64,000 nucleotides of DNA from Arthrobacter sp. 9AX. GTDB taxonomy: Bacteria; Actinomycetota; Actinomycetes; Actinomycetales; Micrococcaceae. This document shows positions 49,240 to 58,470 of the stretch, one piece after another. The notes beneath the pieces were generated by a model. The model had not been told where the DNA came from and ran no database searches. It worked only from the letters and a program-made list of their open reading frames with translations. Position 1 is the stretch's first letter, and every line of letters begins with the position of its first letter. A program made the translations under genes and the position numbers. The stretch covers positions 2,954,487 to 3,018,486 of the forward strand of contig NZ_LR733293.1 in the NCBI RefSeq assembly GCF_902506095.1, given 5' to 3'.

Positions 49240-49659
49240 GTGAAAACCACATCAGCACTTCGTGCCAACGTCACCACCATGGACCCGGCCAGGCAGGCGT
49301 TCCTGCTGCTGCGGACTGTCTTCACGGTGGCGCCGGTGCTCTTTGGGCTCGATAAATTCACGAACATCCTGGCGGACTGGACCATCTACCTTGCGCCGCA
49401 GGCCACAGCGGTGGTTCCGCTGCCTGCCCAGACCTTTATGTATGTGGTGGGCGTGGTGGAAGTAGCGGCCGGCATTGCCGTGGCGGTCCGGCCACGGTTC
49501 GGGTCGCTCCTGGTCGCAGCCTGGCTGGCCGGGATCATCGTCAACCTCCTGCTGCTGGGAGCATTCTTCGACGTGGCGCTGCGCGACTTCGGCCTGCTGG
49601 TGGGCGCCCTGGCCCTGAACCGGATATCCCGCCTGCCCGCCCGGCAACCAGGTATCTAG
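49240..49659 (+). CDS. DoxX-like membrane protein
   Basis: This 139-residue protein has four hydrophobic helices (about 20-40, 62-82, 88-106 and 108-128), typical of the DoxX family, with LLRTVFTVAPVLFGLDKF near the start. Family members associate with thiosulfate or thiol oxidation and oxidative stress in mycobacteria, but no enzymatic residues are evident. The GTG start has AAGGAG six bases upstream. It lies divergent from the SufR-like regulator and its promoter overlaps an inverted repeat. It shares the bases CTAG (49656-49659) with the convergent lipoprotein gene, each using TAG as its stop. Confidence 0.82.
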   Translation: MKTTSALRANVTTMDPARQAFLLLRTVFTVAPVLFGLDKFTNILADWTIYLAPQATAVVPLPAQTFMYVVGVVEVAAGIAVAVRPRFGSLLVAAWLAGIIVNLLLLGAFFDVALRDFGLLVGALALNRISRLPARQPGI

Positions 49660-50363
49660 GCCGAAGGAGGCTGGACCGGGAGGAACCGGACAGCGTCCGC
49701 CCTGGCCGCAGCCAAGGCGGACGCGTCCGGGCATGAAACAGAAATGTAGACCGACGATCCGGACGTAGCGAAAAGCCTGGCAAGCACCGCTGTGGCCTTG
49801 CCACCCGGCGCCGCCTCTTCCAAGGCCAGTACCTCCACCGCGTGGCCCGGGGTGGACTCATCACCGCCCCACCGCAGCGTTGCGGTCTTCAGGTACTCAG
49901 GGAGGATGGTGGGATCAAGGTACTGGAAGAGCGCAACCGTTGACTCGCGGTCGTCAGCACGTGCCAGCGCCGCCTGGTTGGTCCGGACCTTTGCGGCGAC
50001 CAGGCATCCGTCGGCCTTGAGGTACTGGCTTTCGCCAGCAACGTTGTCCTTGACCAGCTTCCAGCCGGGGGCCTTCTCCAGGCCGCCCGCGATGCCCACC
50101 GGCACTCCCCTGGCCAGGATGCCGCCGGACCCGAACGGCAGGTCCTGGCCGGCCACGGCCTCGGCGTCGTGGCCCGGCGTGATGGTGGGGGTGGCCAGCG
50201 TGGATGCTGTTTCCACGGGTCGGGGCGCAGATGGGTCGGGAACGCCAACGCTGCACCCGGCAGTCATCACGGAGGCGAGAATTGCTGCCGCAAGCGGCAA
50301 TCGCCGGTGCCGGATCCTGCCGGCCGCTGCCGCCGTCGTCCGTCCCTCCACGTCCGCCCCCAC
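49656..50363 (-). CDS. Putative lipoprotein of unknown function
   Basis: This 235-residue protein has a signal peptide with lipobox MTAGC (cysteine near 37) and a threonine/proline-rich linker before a mixed alpha/beta domain (WKLVKDNVAGESQYLKADGC and VLARLFATSGSSVYISVSCP). Two cysteines in the mature part could form a disulfide. No named family is recognised. The start is a GTG with GGGGGAA upstream. The stop codon overlaps that of the DoxX gene by four bases, with no terminator between, so convergent transcripts would run into each other. It is divergent from the J-domain gene. Confidence 0.75.
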   Translation of the reverse strand: MGADVEGRTTAAAAGRIRHRRLPLAAAILASVMTAGCSVGVPDPSAPRPVETASTLATPTITPGHDAEAVAGQDLPFGSGGILARGVPVGIAGGLEKAPGWKLVKDNVAGESQYLKADGCLVAAKVRTNQAALARADDRESTVALFQYLDPTILPEYLKTATLRWGGDESTPGHAVEVLALEEAAPGGKATAVLARLFATSGSSVYISVSCPDASALAAARADAVRFLPVQPPSA

Positions 50364-50551
50364 TGTTCCCCCTACCTGCCTTTCCTTGCCGCTCCCGCGG
50401 CTGTTATCTGACGAGTCTAGACTTCCGCCGCATCCCTGCGGGCAGGGAACCCGAACCCTCGGGGCGGACGTTGTCAGGTCGAGGGCCGATAAGCTGGCCG
50501 GACCGGGCTGCCCATTCGGGGCCTGGCCGTTTCAACACGAAGGATGAGTGC

Positions 50552-51487
50552 TTGACCGAGGGCAACTCCCACTACCAGGTGCTGCGCGTGGCAGTCACCG
50601 CCACCGAGAAGGAAATCAAGGTGGCCTACCGCCGCGCGGCCCGTCTGGCCCATCCCGACCACGGCGGCGACCCTGCCGCGTTCCGCCGGGTGACCAGCGC
50701 CTATGAAACCCTGATCGACCCGCAGCGCAGGAAAGCGTACGACCGCTCCTACGCCGCCGGAACCGCCAACAAGCCCGACGCCGAGCCGCACTTTGACGCC
50801 CCGCCTGCGGGCAGCAGGGCATCGGCCACCGTCCACAAGACCGCGGGAACCCGGAACACGGCCGGGGATCCGCCGGTGTACGTTCCACCCTATGGCCCAG
50901 GGGAGGGCGTCCCCCTGATTCCAATGGCACAGGCCAGCCAGCAGGTCCACGGCATGCCGCGGAAGCGGGGCATCTTTGGCGCCGAAGCGCGGATCCAGCG
51001 GGAGATGCGGACAGTCCAGCTGCTGACCCGCCAGGTGCTGCCGGCCATTCCGGCGGCGCGCCTGATCAACGGGCTCCAGTCGCCGGCGGACAACAGCCAC
51101 ATCGACCACGCTGTGCTGTCCGGGTACCGGCTGGCGCTGGTGGGCTCCATGCTGCTGCCGAAGGGGGCGTATGCGTGGGACGGCAGGACCCTGAACCACG
51201 GCGGACGCTCCATAGCTCCGCCGCAACTGGCGCTCGTGGTCCGCGCCATGCAGGAAATCTTTCCAGAGCTGAACGTGACCGGCTGGACAGTGGTCCTCAG
51301 CCCGGGCGGCAACCTTCACGAGCCGGTGATCGACAACCACCGCCGGTCCTCCGGCGACCTGGAGACCGTACGGATCGTTAACGGGGCCGGGGTAGTGCGG
51401 GGCATCAAGGAGTTCCTGGCCTCTGGGCCGGCCCCCAACACCGTCAACGTTCCAGTCCTCGCCAGGCTGCTGCGCGGCATGCACTGA
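50552..51487 (+). CDS. J-domain protein with a NERD-like C-terminal domain
   Basis: This 311-residue protein starts with a J domain (about 5-62; HYQVLRVAVTATEKEIKVAY and the HPD motif at 34-36), which would stimulate an Hsp70. A proline-rich linker leads to a C-terminal domain from about 150 with HIDHAVLSGYRLALVGSMLL, which recalls the NERD nuclease-related fold but lacks clear catalytic residues. The start is a TTG at 50552 with AAGGA seven bases upstream; longer frames run across the intergenic region. The gene ends 22 bases before trmL, whose -10 element lies in the gap. The NERD comparison is tentative. Confidence 0.75.
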   Translation: MTEGNSHYQVLRVAVTATEKEIKVAYRRAARLAHPDHGGDPAAFRRVTSAYETLIDPQRRKAYDRSYAAGTANKPDAEPHFDAPPAGSRASATVHKTAGTRNTAGDPPVYVPPYGPGEGVPLIPMAQASQQVHGMPRKRGIFGAEARIQREMRTVQLLTRQVLPAIPAARLINGLQSPADNSHIDHAVLSGYRLALVGSMLLPKGAYAWDGRTLNHGGRSIAPPQLALVVRAMQEIFPELNVTGWTVVLSPGGNLHEPVIDNHRRSSGDLETVRIVNGAGVVRGIKEFLASGPAPNTVNVPVLARLLRGMH

Positions 51488-51497
51488 CCGGGTTGAC

Positions 51498-51503
51498 TAG
51501 GAT
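51498..51503 (+). promoter_or_regulatory. -10 hexamer (TAGGAT) for a leaderless start of trmL
   Basis: TAGGAT is followed by GGGATG and then a GTG at 51510. The GTG gives the protein start MFRILFHEPEIPGNTGN, which matches the family. The same bases could also act as a weak ribosome site for the ATG at 51507. Confidence 0.5.
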
Positions 51504-51509
51504 GGGATG

Positions 51510-51977
51510 GTGTTCCGCATCCTCTTCCACGAACCCGAAATTCCCGGCAATACCGGGAACGCCATCCGGCTGGCAGCCATCACCGGCGCCGAACTGCACC
51601 TGGTGGAACCCCTGGGGTTCGACTTCTCGGACGCCAAACTGCGGCGCGCCGGACTCGATTACCACGACCTCGCCGTGGTCACCGTGCACAAAACCATCGA
51701 GGACGCGTGGCAGCATCTGCAGCCTGAACGTGTTTACGCCTTCACCTCGGACGGAACCTCCAGCTACACGGACATCTCCTACCGGCCCGGCGATGTGCTG
51801 ATGTTCGGGCGGGAATCAGTGGGACTGCCGGCCGAACTGAAAGCGGATTCCCACGTGACCGCCACCGTGCGGCTGCCCATGCTCCCGGCGCTGCGCTCGC
51901 TCAACCTGGCCAACGCGGCCTCCATCGCCGTCTACGAGGCCTGGCGCCAGCAGGGCTTCGCCGGCGCCAAAGTGTAG
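51510..51977 (+). CDS. trmL: tRNA (cytidine/uridine-34 2'-O)-methyltransferase TrmL
   Basis: This 155-residue SPOUT enzyme methylates the ribose of the wobble base in leucine tRNAs. The family landmarks are EPEIPGNTGNAIRLAA, HLVEPLGF, LMFGRESVGLP and the knot segment RSLNLANAASIAVYE. I place the start at the GTG at 51510, which gives the usual MF start and fits a TAGGAT hexamer six bases upstream; the ATG at 51507 adds one residue. It follows the J-domain gene by 22 bases and lies 123 bases before sigK. No unusual features. Confidence 0.93.
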   Translation: MFRILFHEPEIPGNTGNAIRLAAITGAELHLVEPLGFDFSDAKLRRAGLDYHDLAVVTVHKTIEDAWQHLQPERVYAFTSDGTSSYTDISYRPGDVLMFGRESVGLPAELKADSHVTATVRLPMLPALRSLNLANAASIAVYEAWRQQGFAGAKV

Positions 51978-52032
51978 GGCCGCCACGCCCGGAGCCGCCG
52001 GCACACTCCGCGAAACATTTTTCCAGCCTGCC

Positions 52033-52059
52033 CCATCCGGATACCCACCTGCGCCGAAT
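52033..52059 (+). promoter_or_regulatory. Candidate SigK-type promoter of sigK
   Basis: CCATCC (52033-52038) and CCGAAT (52054-52059) are separated by 15 bases. They resemble the promoter elements recalled for mycobacterial SigK genes. The element lies about 40 bases before the ribosome site and GTG start of sigK and suggests self-regulation. The spacer length should be compared with known sites. Confidence 0.5.
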
Positions 52060-52100
52060 CCCTTCTGAGAACAGTCCATTAGACGATCAAGGAGCCGCAG

Positions 52101-52787
52101 GTGACACTTCTCCGGGCAGGTTCCAGGACCAGCCGGGGCATCCCCGGCGGCACCGCGGAGGATCCGTCACCTCCTGGAGACTTATGCTTGGTAGTGATGG
52201 ATACTCCCGATGCTCCGGCGGTCACAGACACGCCGGCCGAGCTCAGTCAACGACTCGCAGTCCTCCTGGGGCAGATTTCCCGGGGCGACCGCGCAGCGTT
52301 TGCCGAGTTTTATCAGCTGACATCCCGCAGGGTTTTCGGCATGGCACGCAGGGTCCTGATCGATGCCGAGCTCAGCGAAGACACCACCCAGGAGGTCTTC
52401 CTGCAGGTCTGGCAGAACGCAGGCCGCTTCGATCCCGCCGCCGGAAGCCCGCTCTCGTGGCTGATGACCATTTCCCACCGGCGGGCCGTGGACCGGGTCA
52501 GGTCCGCGCAGTCGGCCACGGACCGGGAAGCCCGCTACGGCGCCAGCACCCAGGACATCGACCACGACACCGTTTCGGACGAGGTGGGCAGCAGGCTCGA
52601 GGCCGAGGCCGTGGTCCGGTGCCTGGGAACCCTGACCGAAACGCAACAGGAATCTGTCCGCTTGGCCTACTACGGCGGCCTCACGTACCGGGAAGTCGCC
52701 GAACGGCTGAACGCAGCAGTTCCCACCATAAAGTCCCGCATCCGCGATGGACTGATCCGCTTGAAGACCTGTTTGGGGGTGAGTTGA
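52101..52787 (+). CDS. sigK: ECF sigma factor SigK
   Basis: This 228-residue sigma factor has region 2 (RDRAAFAEFYQLTSRRVFG-like, with GDRAAFAEFYQLTSRRVFG here, and PLSWLMTISHRRAVDRVR) and region 4 (QESVRLAYYGGLTYREVAER, VPTIKSRIRDGL), closely matching mycobacterial SigK. The GTG at 52101 is preceded by AAGGAG at six bases and by a SigK-like promoter, which supports a 32-residue lead before the usual N-terminus. A later ATG at 52197, with TATGCT eight bases upstream, would give the shorter form. The anti-sigma gene rskA follows one base after the stop, so the pair is translated together. Confidence 0.92.
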   Translation: MTLLRAGSRTSRGIPGGTAEDPSPPGDLCLVVMDTPDAPAVTDTPAELSQRLAVLLGQISRGDRAAFAEFYQLTSRRVFGMARRVLIDAELSEDTTQEVFLQVWQNAGRFDPAAGSPLSWLMTISHRRAVDRVRSAQSATDREARYGASTQDIDHDTVSDEVGSRLEAEAVVRCLGTLTETQQESVRLAYYGGLTYREVAERLNAAVPTIKSRIRDGLIRLKTCLGVS

Positions 52788-52788
52788 A

Positions 52789-53643
52789 ATGACAGAAATG
52801 AATCATGGCCGAGGCGGCCGCCCGGGTGCCTTCGGCGATACCGTTTCAGCTGACCTCGCTTCCGGCCGTGCCGTGGACCTGGCAGAGCTCTACGCCCTGG
52901 ATGCGGTGTCGGACGAGGAACGCCAGGCCATCGAGGAGTACATTTCAGCTGCCCCGGCAGCGGAGCGGGACTCTTTCTTCGAACGCGTCCGCCAGTCGAG
53001 GGAGACGCTTACCCTGACGTTCAAAGCCGAGGAAGAGCCGCCGTCGGACCTTTTCGACCGGATCGTTGCCCACCTTCCGGCCCAGGAGACCCCCCAGGAA
53101 ACCGCGGCCCTCGACACTGCAGCCGACCAGCCAGCCGGCGACGAGGCGGCCGGCGACGAACTGGCTAAGGCCCGGCAGCGCCGTGAGGAACGGCGCCGTC
53201 CGGCAGGAACCCGCCGCTGGCTCGCCGGAATCGCGGCCGCTGCGGCGATCGCCCTGGGCGGTGTCGGCGTGGGATCCTACATTGCGGACCAGAACGACCC
53301 CCTGAACCAGGTGGTCCGGGCCGGAGACGTGCGGGAGGCATCAGTGGAAGTGGCCGGCGGAGGTACCGCCACCCTGCTGATTTCCACCTCGAAGGACGCC
53401 GCGGTGGTCAAGATGAACGGCGTTGCCGCCCCGCCTGCCGGCAAGGTCTACCAGATGTGGCTGATCCCGAAGGACGGCTCCGCACCTGTCTCCCAGGGCC
53501 TGATGGACGCAGAGGCCCTGTCCAAGCCGGCTGTTGTGGAGGGCATCCACTCGGCAGCGGCGCTGGGCATCACGGTGGAGCCCGTCGGCGGGTCCGCCTC
53601 CCCGACGCTGCCTACCGTCGCAGCCGCTCCCTTGGGTGCGTAG
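52789..53643 (+). CDS. rskA: Anti-sigma-K factor RskA
   Basis: This 284-residue membrane protein has a cytoplasmic N-terminal anti-sigma domain (about 25-80, ADLASGRAVDLAELYALDAVSDEER), a disordered acidic linker, one membrane helix near 143-163 (WLAGIAAAAAIALGGVGVGS) and an extracellular RskA domain (about 185-280, TATLLISTSKDAAVVKMNG and VYQMWLIPKDGSAPVSQGLM). RskA holds SigK inactive until cut by membrane proteases. It starts one base after the sigK stop. A T-tailed terminator follows. Confidence 0.93.
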   Translation: MTEMNHGRGGRPGAFGDTVSADLASGRAVDLAELYALDAVSDEERQAIEEYISAAPAAERDSFFERVRQSRETLTLTFKAEEEPPSDLFDRIVAHLPAQETPQETAALDTAADQPAGDEAAGDELAKARQRREERRRPAGTRRWLAGIAAAAAIALGGVGVGSYIADQNDPLNQVVRAGDVREASVEVAGGGTATLLISTSKDAAVVKMNGVAAPPAGKVYQMWLIPKDGSAPVSQGLMDAEALSKPAVVEGIHSAAALGITVEPVGGSASPTLPTVAAAPLGA

Positions 53644-53660
53644 CGGGCCGGCATATAAAG

Positions 53661-53707
53661 GACGCCCCGCGATCCTCCGAAAGGAAGGCCGCGGGGCGCC
53701 TCTTTTT
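53661..53707 (+). terminator. Intrinsic terminator of sigK-rskA
   Basis: CGCCCCGCG (53663-53671) and CGCGGGGCG (53690-53698) form a stem followed by TTTTT (53703-53707). The loop contains a second small stem (TCC...GGA). Confidence 0.88.
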
Positions 53708-53727
53708 AAGACTCCGGCGTCGAAGGC

Positions 53728-54507
53728 TCAGAACCCGGCGATGGTTCCGGGCCCGTTGACGGCTACTACGTGGAACGCTTCGGCGCTTCGCCCGGCCGGC
53801 AGCCCGGCCCGTTCAGCGTTGGCCAGCATCCCCTGGCGGACTGCTGTTTCCATCGCCTCGACGTCGGGATGCTGGCTGACGTGGACGTGGATGGCCTTTA
53901 GCTTGGCCCCCACGTGCTCCGTCACATCCACAAAATGGTTCTCCCGCTCATCCGGCCCCGCGTACAGCCACAGCCAGGGAAGCTTGTACGCCTCCAGACC
54001 GGCCTCGGCCAGTTCCGGGTAGGCGAACGGATTTTCCAGCGCCGGGTAGACGGCCCGCGTCACGGCCTCCCCCACCGCCAGATGGTCCGGGTGGCTCTTC
54101 TGGATCCGCCGCCAGTTACGTTCCGGATGCATGGAAAGTACGACGTCGGGACGCAGTTCGCGGATCAGCTTCACCACGCCGCGCATCACCTCGTGCGAGG
54201 GTTCGAGGTAGCCGTCACGCTGGTGGAGGTAGTGGATGTCCGAGACTCCCACCAGTTCGGCGGCGCGGCGCTGCTCGGCGTCGCGCATGGCGATGATGTT
54301 GGCCCGGTGCGCGGGATCGAAGCCGCCCGCGTCGCCGTCGGTCATGATGCAGTAGCTGACCTGCACGCCGGCTGCCGTCCACGCGGCAATGGTTCCCGCG
54401 GCGCCGAAGTCGATGTCGTCGGGGTGGGCCGCAAAACAGAGCACCCGCCCAACCCGGTGCGTGGCCGGGTTGAACGGGCTCTGTGCCTGGCTGGCTGAGG
54501 CAGTCAA
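53728..54507 (-). CDS. PIG-L (LmbE-like) N-acetyl-sugar deacetylase
   Basis: This 259-residue zinc hydrolase has the family motifs AHPDDIDFGAAG near residue 27 and SHPDHLAVGEAV near 140. Members include the mycothiol enzymes MshB and Mca and sugar deacetylases. The sequence is shorter and differs enough from MshB that the exact substrate is uncertain. The start is a TTG at 54507, only three bases after the etfA stop with AGGG upstream, so it is the third gene of an etfB-etfA unit. The pairing with the electron-transfer flavoprotein genes is of unknown meaning. Confidence 0.85.
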   Translation of the reverse strand: MTASASQAQSPFNPATHRVGRVLCFAAHPDDIDFGAAGTIAAWTAAGVQVSYCIMTDGDAGGFDPAHRANIIAMRDAEQRRAAELVGVSDIHYLHQRDGYLEPSHEVMRGVVKLIRELRPDVVLSMHPERNWRRIQKSHPDHLAVGEAVTRAVYPALENPFAYPELAEAGLEAYKLPWLWLYAGPDERENHFVDVTEHVGAKLKAIHVHVSQHPDVEAMETAVRQGMLANAERAGLPAGRSAEAFHVVAVNGPGTIAGF

Positions 54508-54510
54508 AAA

Positions 54511-55464
54511 TCAGCCCTTGCGCTTCTTGATCTCTGCCGTGGCCTGCGGGAGAACGTCGAAAAGGTCTCCGACGATGCCGAAGTCCGCGATCTCAAACAC
54601 CGGCGATTCGGCGTCCTTGTTCACGGCGACGATGACCTTGGCGGTCTGCATGCCTGCTTTTTGCTGGATGGCGCCGGAGATGCCAGCCGAAATGTAGAGC
54701 TGCGGAGAGACGGTTTTGCCCGTCTGGCCCACCTGGGCATCGTGGCTGATCCAGCCGGCGTCGGTGGCTGCACGCGATGCGCCCACGGCCGCGCCGAGGG
54801 CGTCGGCGAGTTCCTCCACCGGTCCGAAGTCGCCGTCCACGCCGCGGCCACCGGCCACCACAATGCGGGCGTCGGTAAGGTCCGGGCGGCCGCTGGCCAC
54901 CTTCTGCTCCCGGGCGGTAATACGCGCGGCCGCAGCGGTGCTGCCGGCCGGAACGTCAACCGTGGCGGTTTCCGGCGTGCTGGCTGCGGCGGCCGGCTCG
55001 GGGATCACGTTGTTGGCCTTGACGGTCAGCACGGAAACGGGAGTGCTGGCCTTGCAGGCCGTGTTGTAAGATCCCGCCAGGACGGACTTGTGTGCCGTGC
55101 CGTCTGCGTCCACTCCCACCACGTCGGTGATAACACCGGCGTTGAGGCGGATGCCAAGACGGGCCGCGATTTCCTTGCCCTCGGGCGAGTTGTCGAGCAG
55201 GACGATGGTGGCCCCGGTGCTCTGCGCAGCGGCGGCCAGGTAGGCCGCCTTGGGCGCCACCAGGTAATCGTCCAGGTCTTCGGCCGAGGGTCGGAGGACC
55301 GTGCCCACACCGTACTCCGCGAAGGTGGCAGTTACGTCGCCGTTCAGGTTTCCGTTGACGGCCACAACACTCTCGCCGAGCGAACGGGCGAGGGTGAGCA
55401 GCTCCAGGCTGCTCTTCTTGAGCGCGTTGCCCGGGTTGTCAATAAATACAAGTACTTTTGCCAT
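54511..55464 (-). CDS. etfA: Electron transfer flavoprotein alpha subunit
   Basis: This 317-residue subunit has a N-terminal alpha/beta domain and the C-terminal FAD-binding domain with GASRAATDAGWISHDAQVGQ, GKTVSPQLYISAGISGAIQQ and AVNKDAESPVFEIADFGIVG. With EtfB it passes electrons from acyl-CoA and other dehydrogenases to the quinone pool. It follows etfB by 14 bases. It is the FixB type and corresponds to Rv3028c in mycobacteria. No unusual residues are seen. Confidence 0.95.
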   Translation of the reverse strand: MAKVLVFIDNPGNALKKSSLELLTLARSLGESVVAVNGNLNGDVTATFAEYGVGTVLRPSAEDLDDYLVAPKAAYLAAAAQSTGATIVLLDNSPEGKEIAARLGIRLNAGVITDVVGVDADGTAHKSVLAGSYNTACKASTPVSVLTVKANNVIPEPAAAASTPETATVDVPAGSTAAAARITAREQKVASGRPDLTDARIVVAGGRGVDGDFGPVEELADALGAAVGASRAATDAGWISHDAQVGQTGKTVSPQLYISAGISGAIQQKAGMQTAKVIVAVNKDAESPVFEIADFGIVGDLFDVLPQATAEIKKRKG

Positions 55465-55478
55465 GTCGGTGATCCCTC

Positions 55479-56279
55479 TTAGAGCAGCTTCTGGGCGGCC
55501 AGGAAGTCAACCAGCTTGATGCCGGCGTCGCCTTCGTCGGTGATGATGGTGCCGGCGGTCCGGGCCGGGCGTTCCTCCGCGCTGGTCACCGCAGTCCAGG
55601 AACCGGAGTGTCCCACCTGGGCAGCGTCCAGCCCGATGTCTGCCAGGGACAAGGTGGTGATGCTCTTGCGCTTGGCGGCGATGATGCCCTTGAAGTTGGG
55701 GTACCGGGGCTCGTTGATCTGGTCGGTAACGGACACCACTGCAGGCAGGGTGGCTTCCACGGTTTCCGACGTTGTGTCGGCATCGCGGCGGGCCACGAGC
55801 CGTTCGCCGTCCACGTCCAGGGACGAGGCGAAGGTGACCTGGGGCAGGCCAAGGCGCTCCGCCAGCTGCGCGGGCACCAGGGAGGTTTCGCCGTCGGTGG
55901 AGGCCATTCCGGTGATGACCAGGTCCACGGGACCGTCCTGGCCCAGCCGCTGGACGGCAGCCGCCAGGGCCAGCGAGGTGGCTGCGGCGTCGGAACCCGC
56001 CAGGGCGTCGTCGGTCAGGTGGACGCCTTCGGTGGCGCCCATCTGCAGGGACTTCTTCACGGCGTTGACAGCACCGGCCGGGCCCATGCTCAGGGCAATG
56101 ACCTGGTTGCCGGCCTTGCTGCCGCCCCGCGCCTCCGCCAGCTGCAGTGCGGCTTCCAGGGCGTATTCGTCCAGCTCGGACAGGATGCTTTCGTCACGGT
56201 CCGTCGTGTAGCGCTCCCCGTTGAGGTGACGGTCGAACTGGGCGTCCGGTACATGCTTGACCAGGACGATGATCTTCAA
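55479..56279 (-). CDS. etfB: Electron transfer flavoprotein beta subunit
   Basis: This 266-residue subunit starts KIIVLVKHVPDAQFDR and contains the AMP-binding part of the ETF (VDLVITGMASTDGETSLVPA, AERLGLPQVTFASSLDVDG). It pairs with EtfA encoded just downstream. I choose the TTG at 56279 because GGAGAAG lies just before it; a GTG at 56291 includes that site and would add four residues. The gene corresponds to Rv3029c. It is the first gene of etfB-etfA-deacetylase. Confidence 0.94.
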   Translation of the reverse strand: MKIIVLVKHVPDAQFDRHLNGERYTTDRDESILSELDEYALEAALQLAEARGGSKAGNQVIALSMGPAGAVNAVKKSLQMGATEGVHLTDDALAGSDAAATSLALAAAVQRLGQDGPVDLVITGMASTDGETSLVPAQLAERLGLPQVTFASSLDVDGERLVARRDADTTSETVEATLPAVVSVTDQINEPRYPNFKGIIAAKRKSITTLSLADIGLDAAQVGHSGSWTAVTSAEERPARTAGTIITDEGDAGIKLVDFLAAQKLL

Positions 56280-56453
56280 TGTCTTCTCCACTGTATCGAC
56301 AGCAGCCTTCCATGCTTGTGGACAGCCAGCCGGGTAGGGTCATGGCCGCGGAATGCCCGGGGTACGGGTAGCTCCTAGCTAACCATATTGGGCTCGTCAT
56401 ATGACGCCCCGTTAACGCCTGTGTCAGATCATGGCCGACGGCGGCATGAAACG

Positions 56454-56494
56454 CGACGGCGGCGCCCCCACCTGGGTGGGAAGCGCCGCCGTCG
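56454..56494 (-). terminator. Terminator of htrA with a nested hairpin
   Basis: CGACGGCGGCGC (56454-56465) and GCGCCGCCGTCG (56483-56494) form a perfect 12-bp stem. The loop holds a second hairpin, CCCAC-CTGG-GTGGG. On the minus strand CGTTTCAT follows. It lies 34 bases after the htrA stop. Confidence 0.75.
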
Positions 56495-56528
56495 AACCTG
56501 CCTTAAGGTTGCCCGCGCAGAGCCGCTG

Positions 56529-58184
<1,656 letters not shown>

Positions 58185-58470
58185 GGGATTTCCTTTCATC
58201 CTCGTCTGCCATTAACTATGGACTCCCTCCCTGTAACAAGCTCGGATGTTTGCTGAGAGCTTGCTGAACCAGGTTTTCGCCGGGATTTCCATGCCTTCCG
58301 CCGTTTCGCTGGTGGCATATTCAGCTCAATGGACTGCTTTCCGGGTGCACCATAGAATCAAGATGATTGCCACAGCGACCTGCGGCTTTACACCATGCGT
58401 GGGGGCGCTGCTGCATTCTGAGACGACCGGTTCGTCCCGAATCGGTGTCAGGCGTGCTGAAGGGTTGCAC

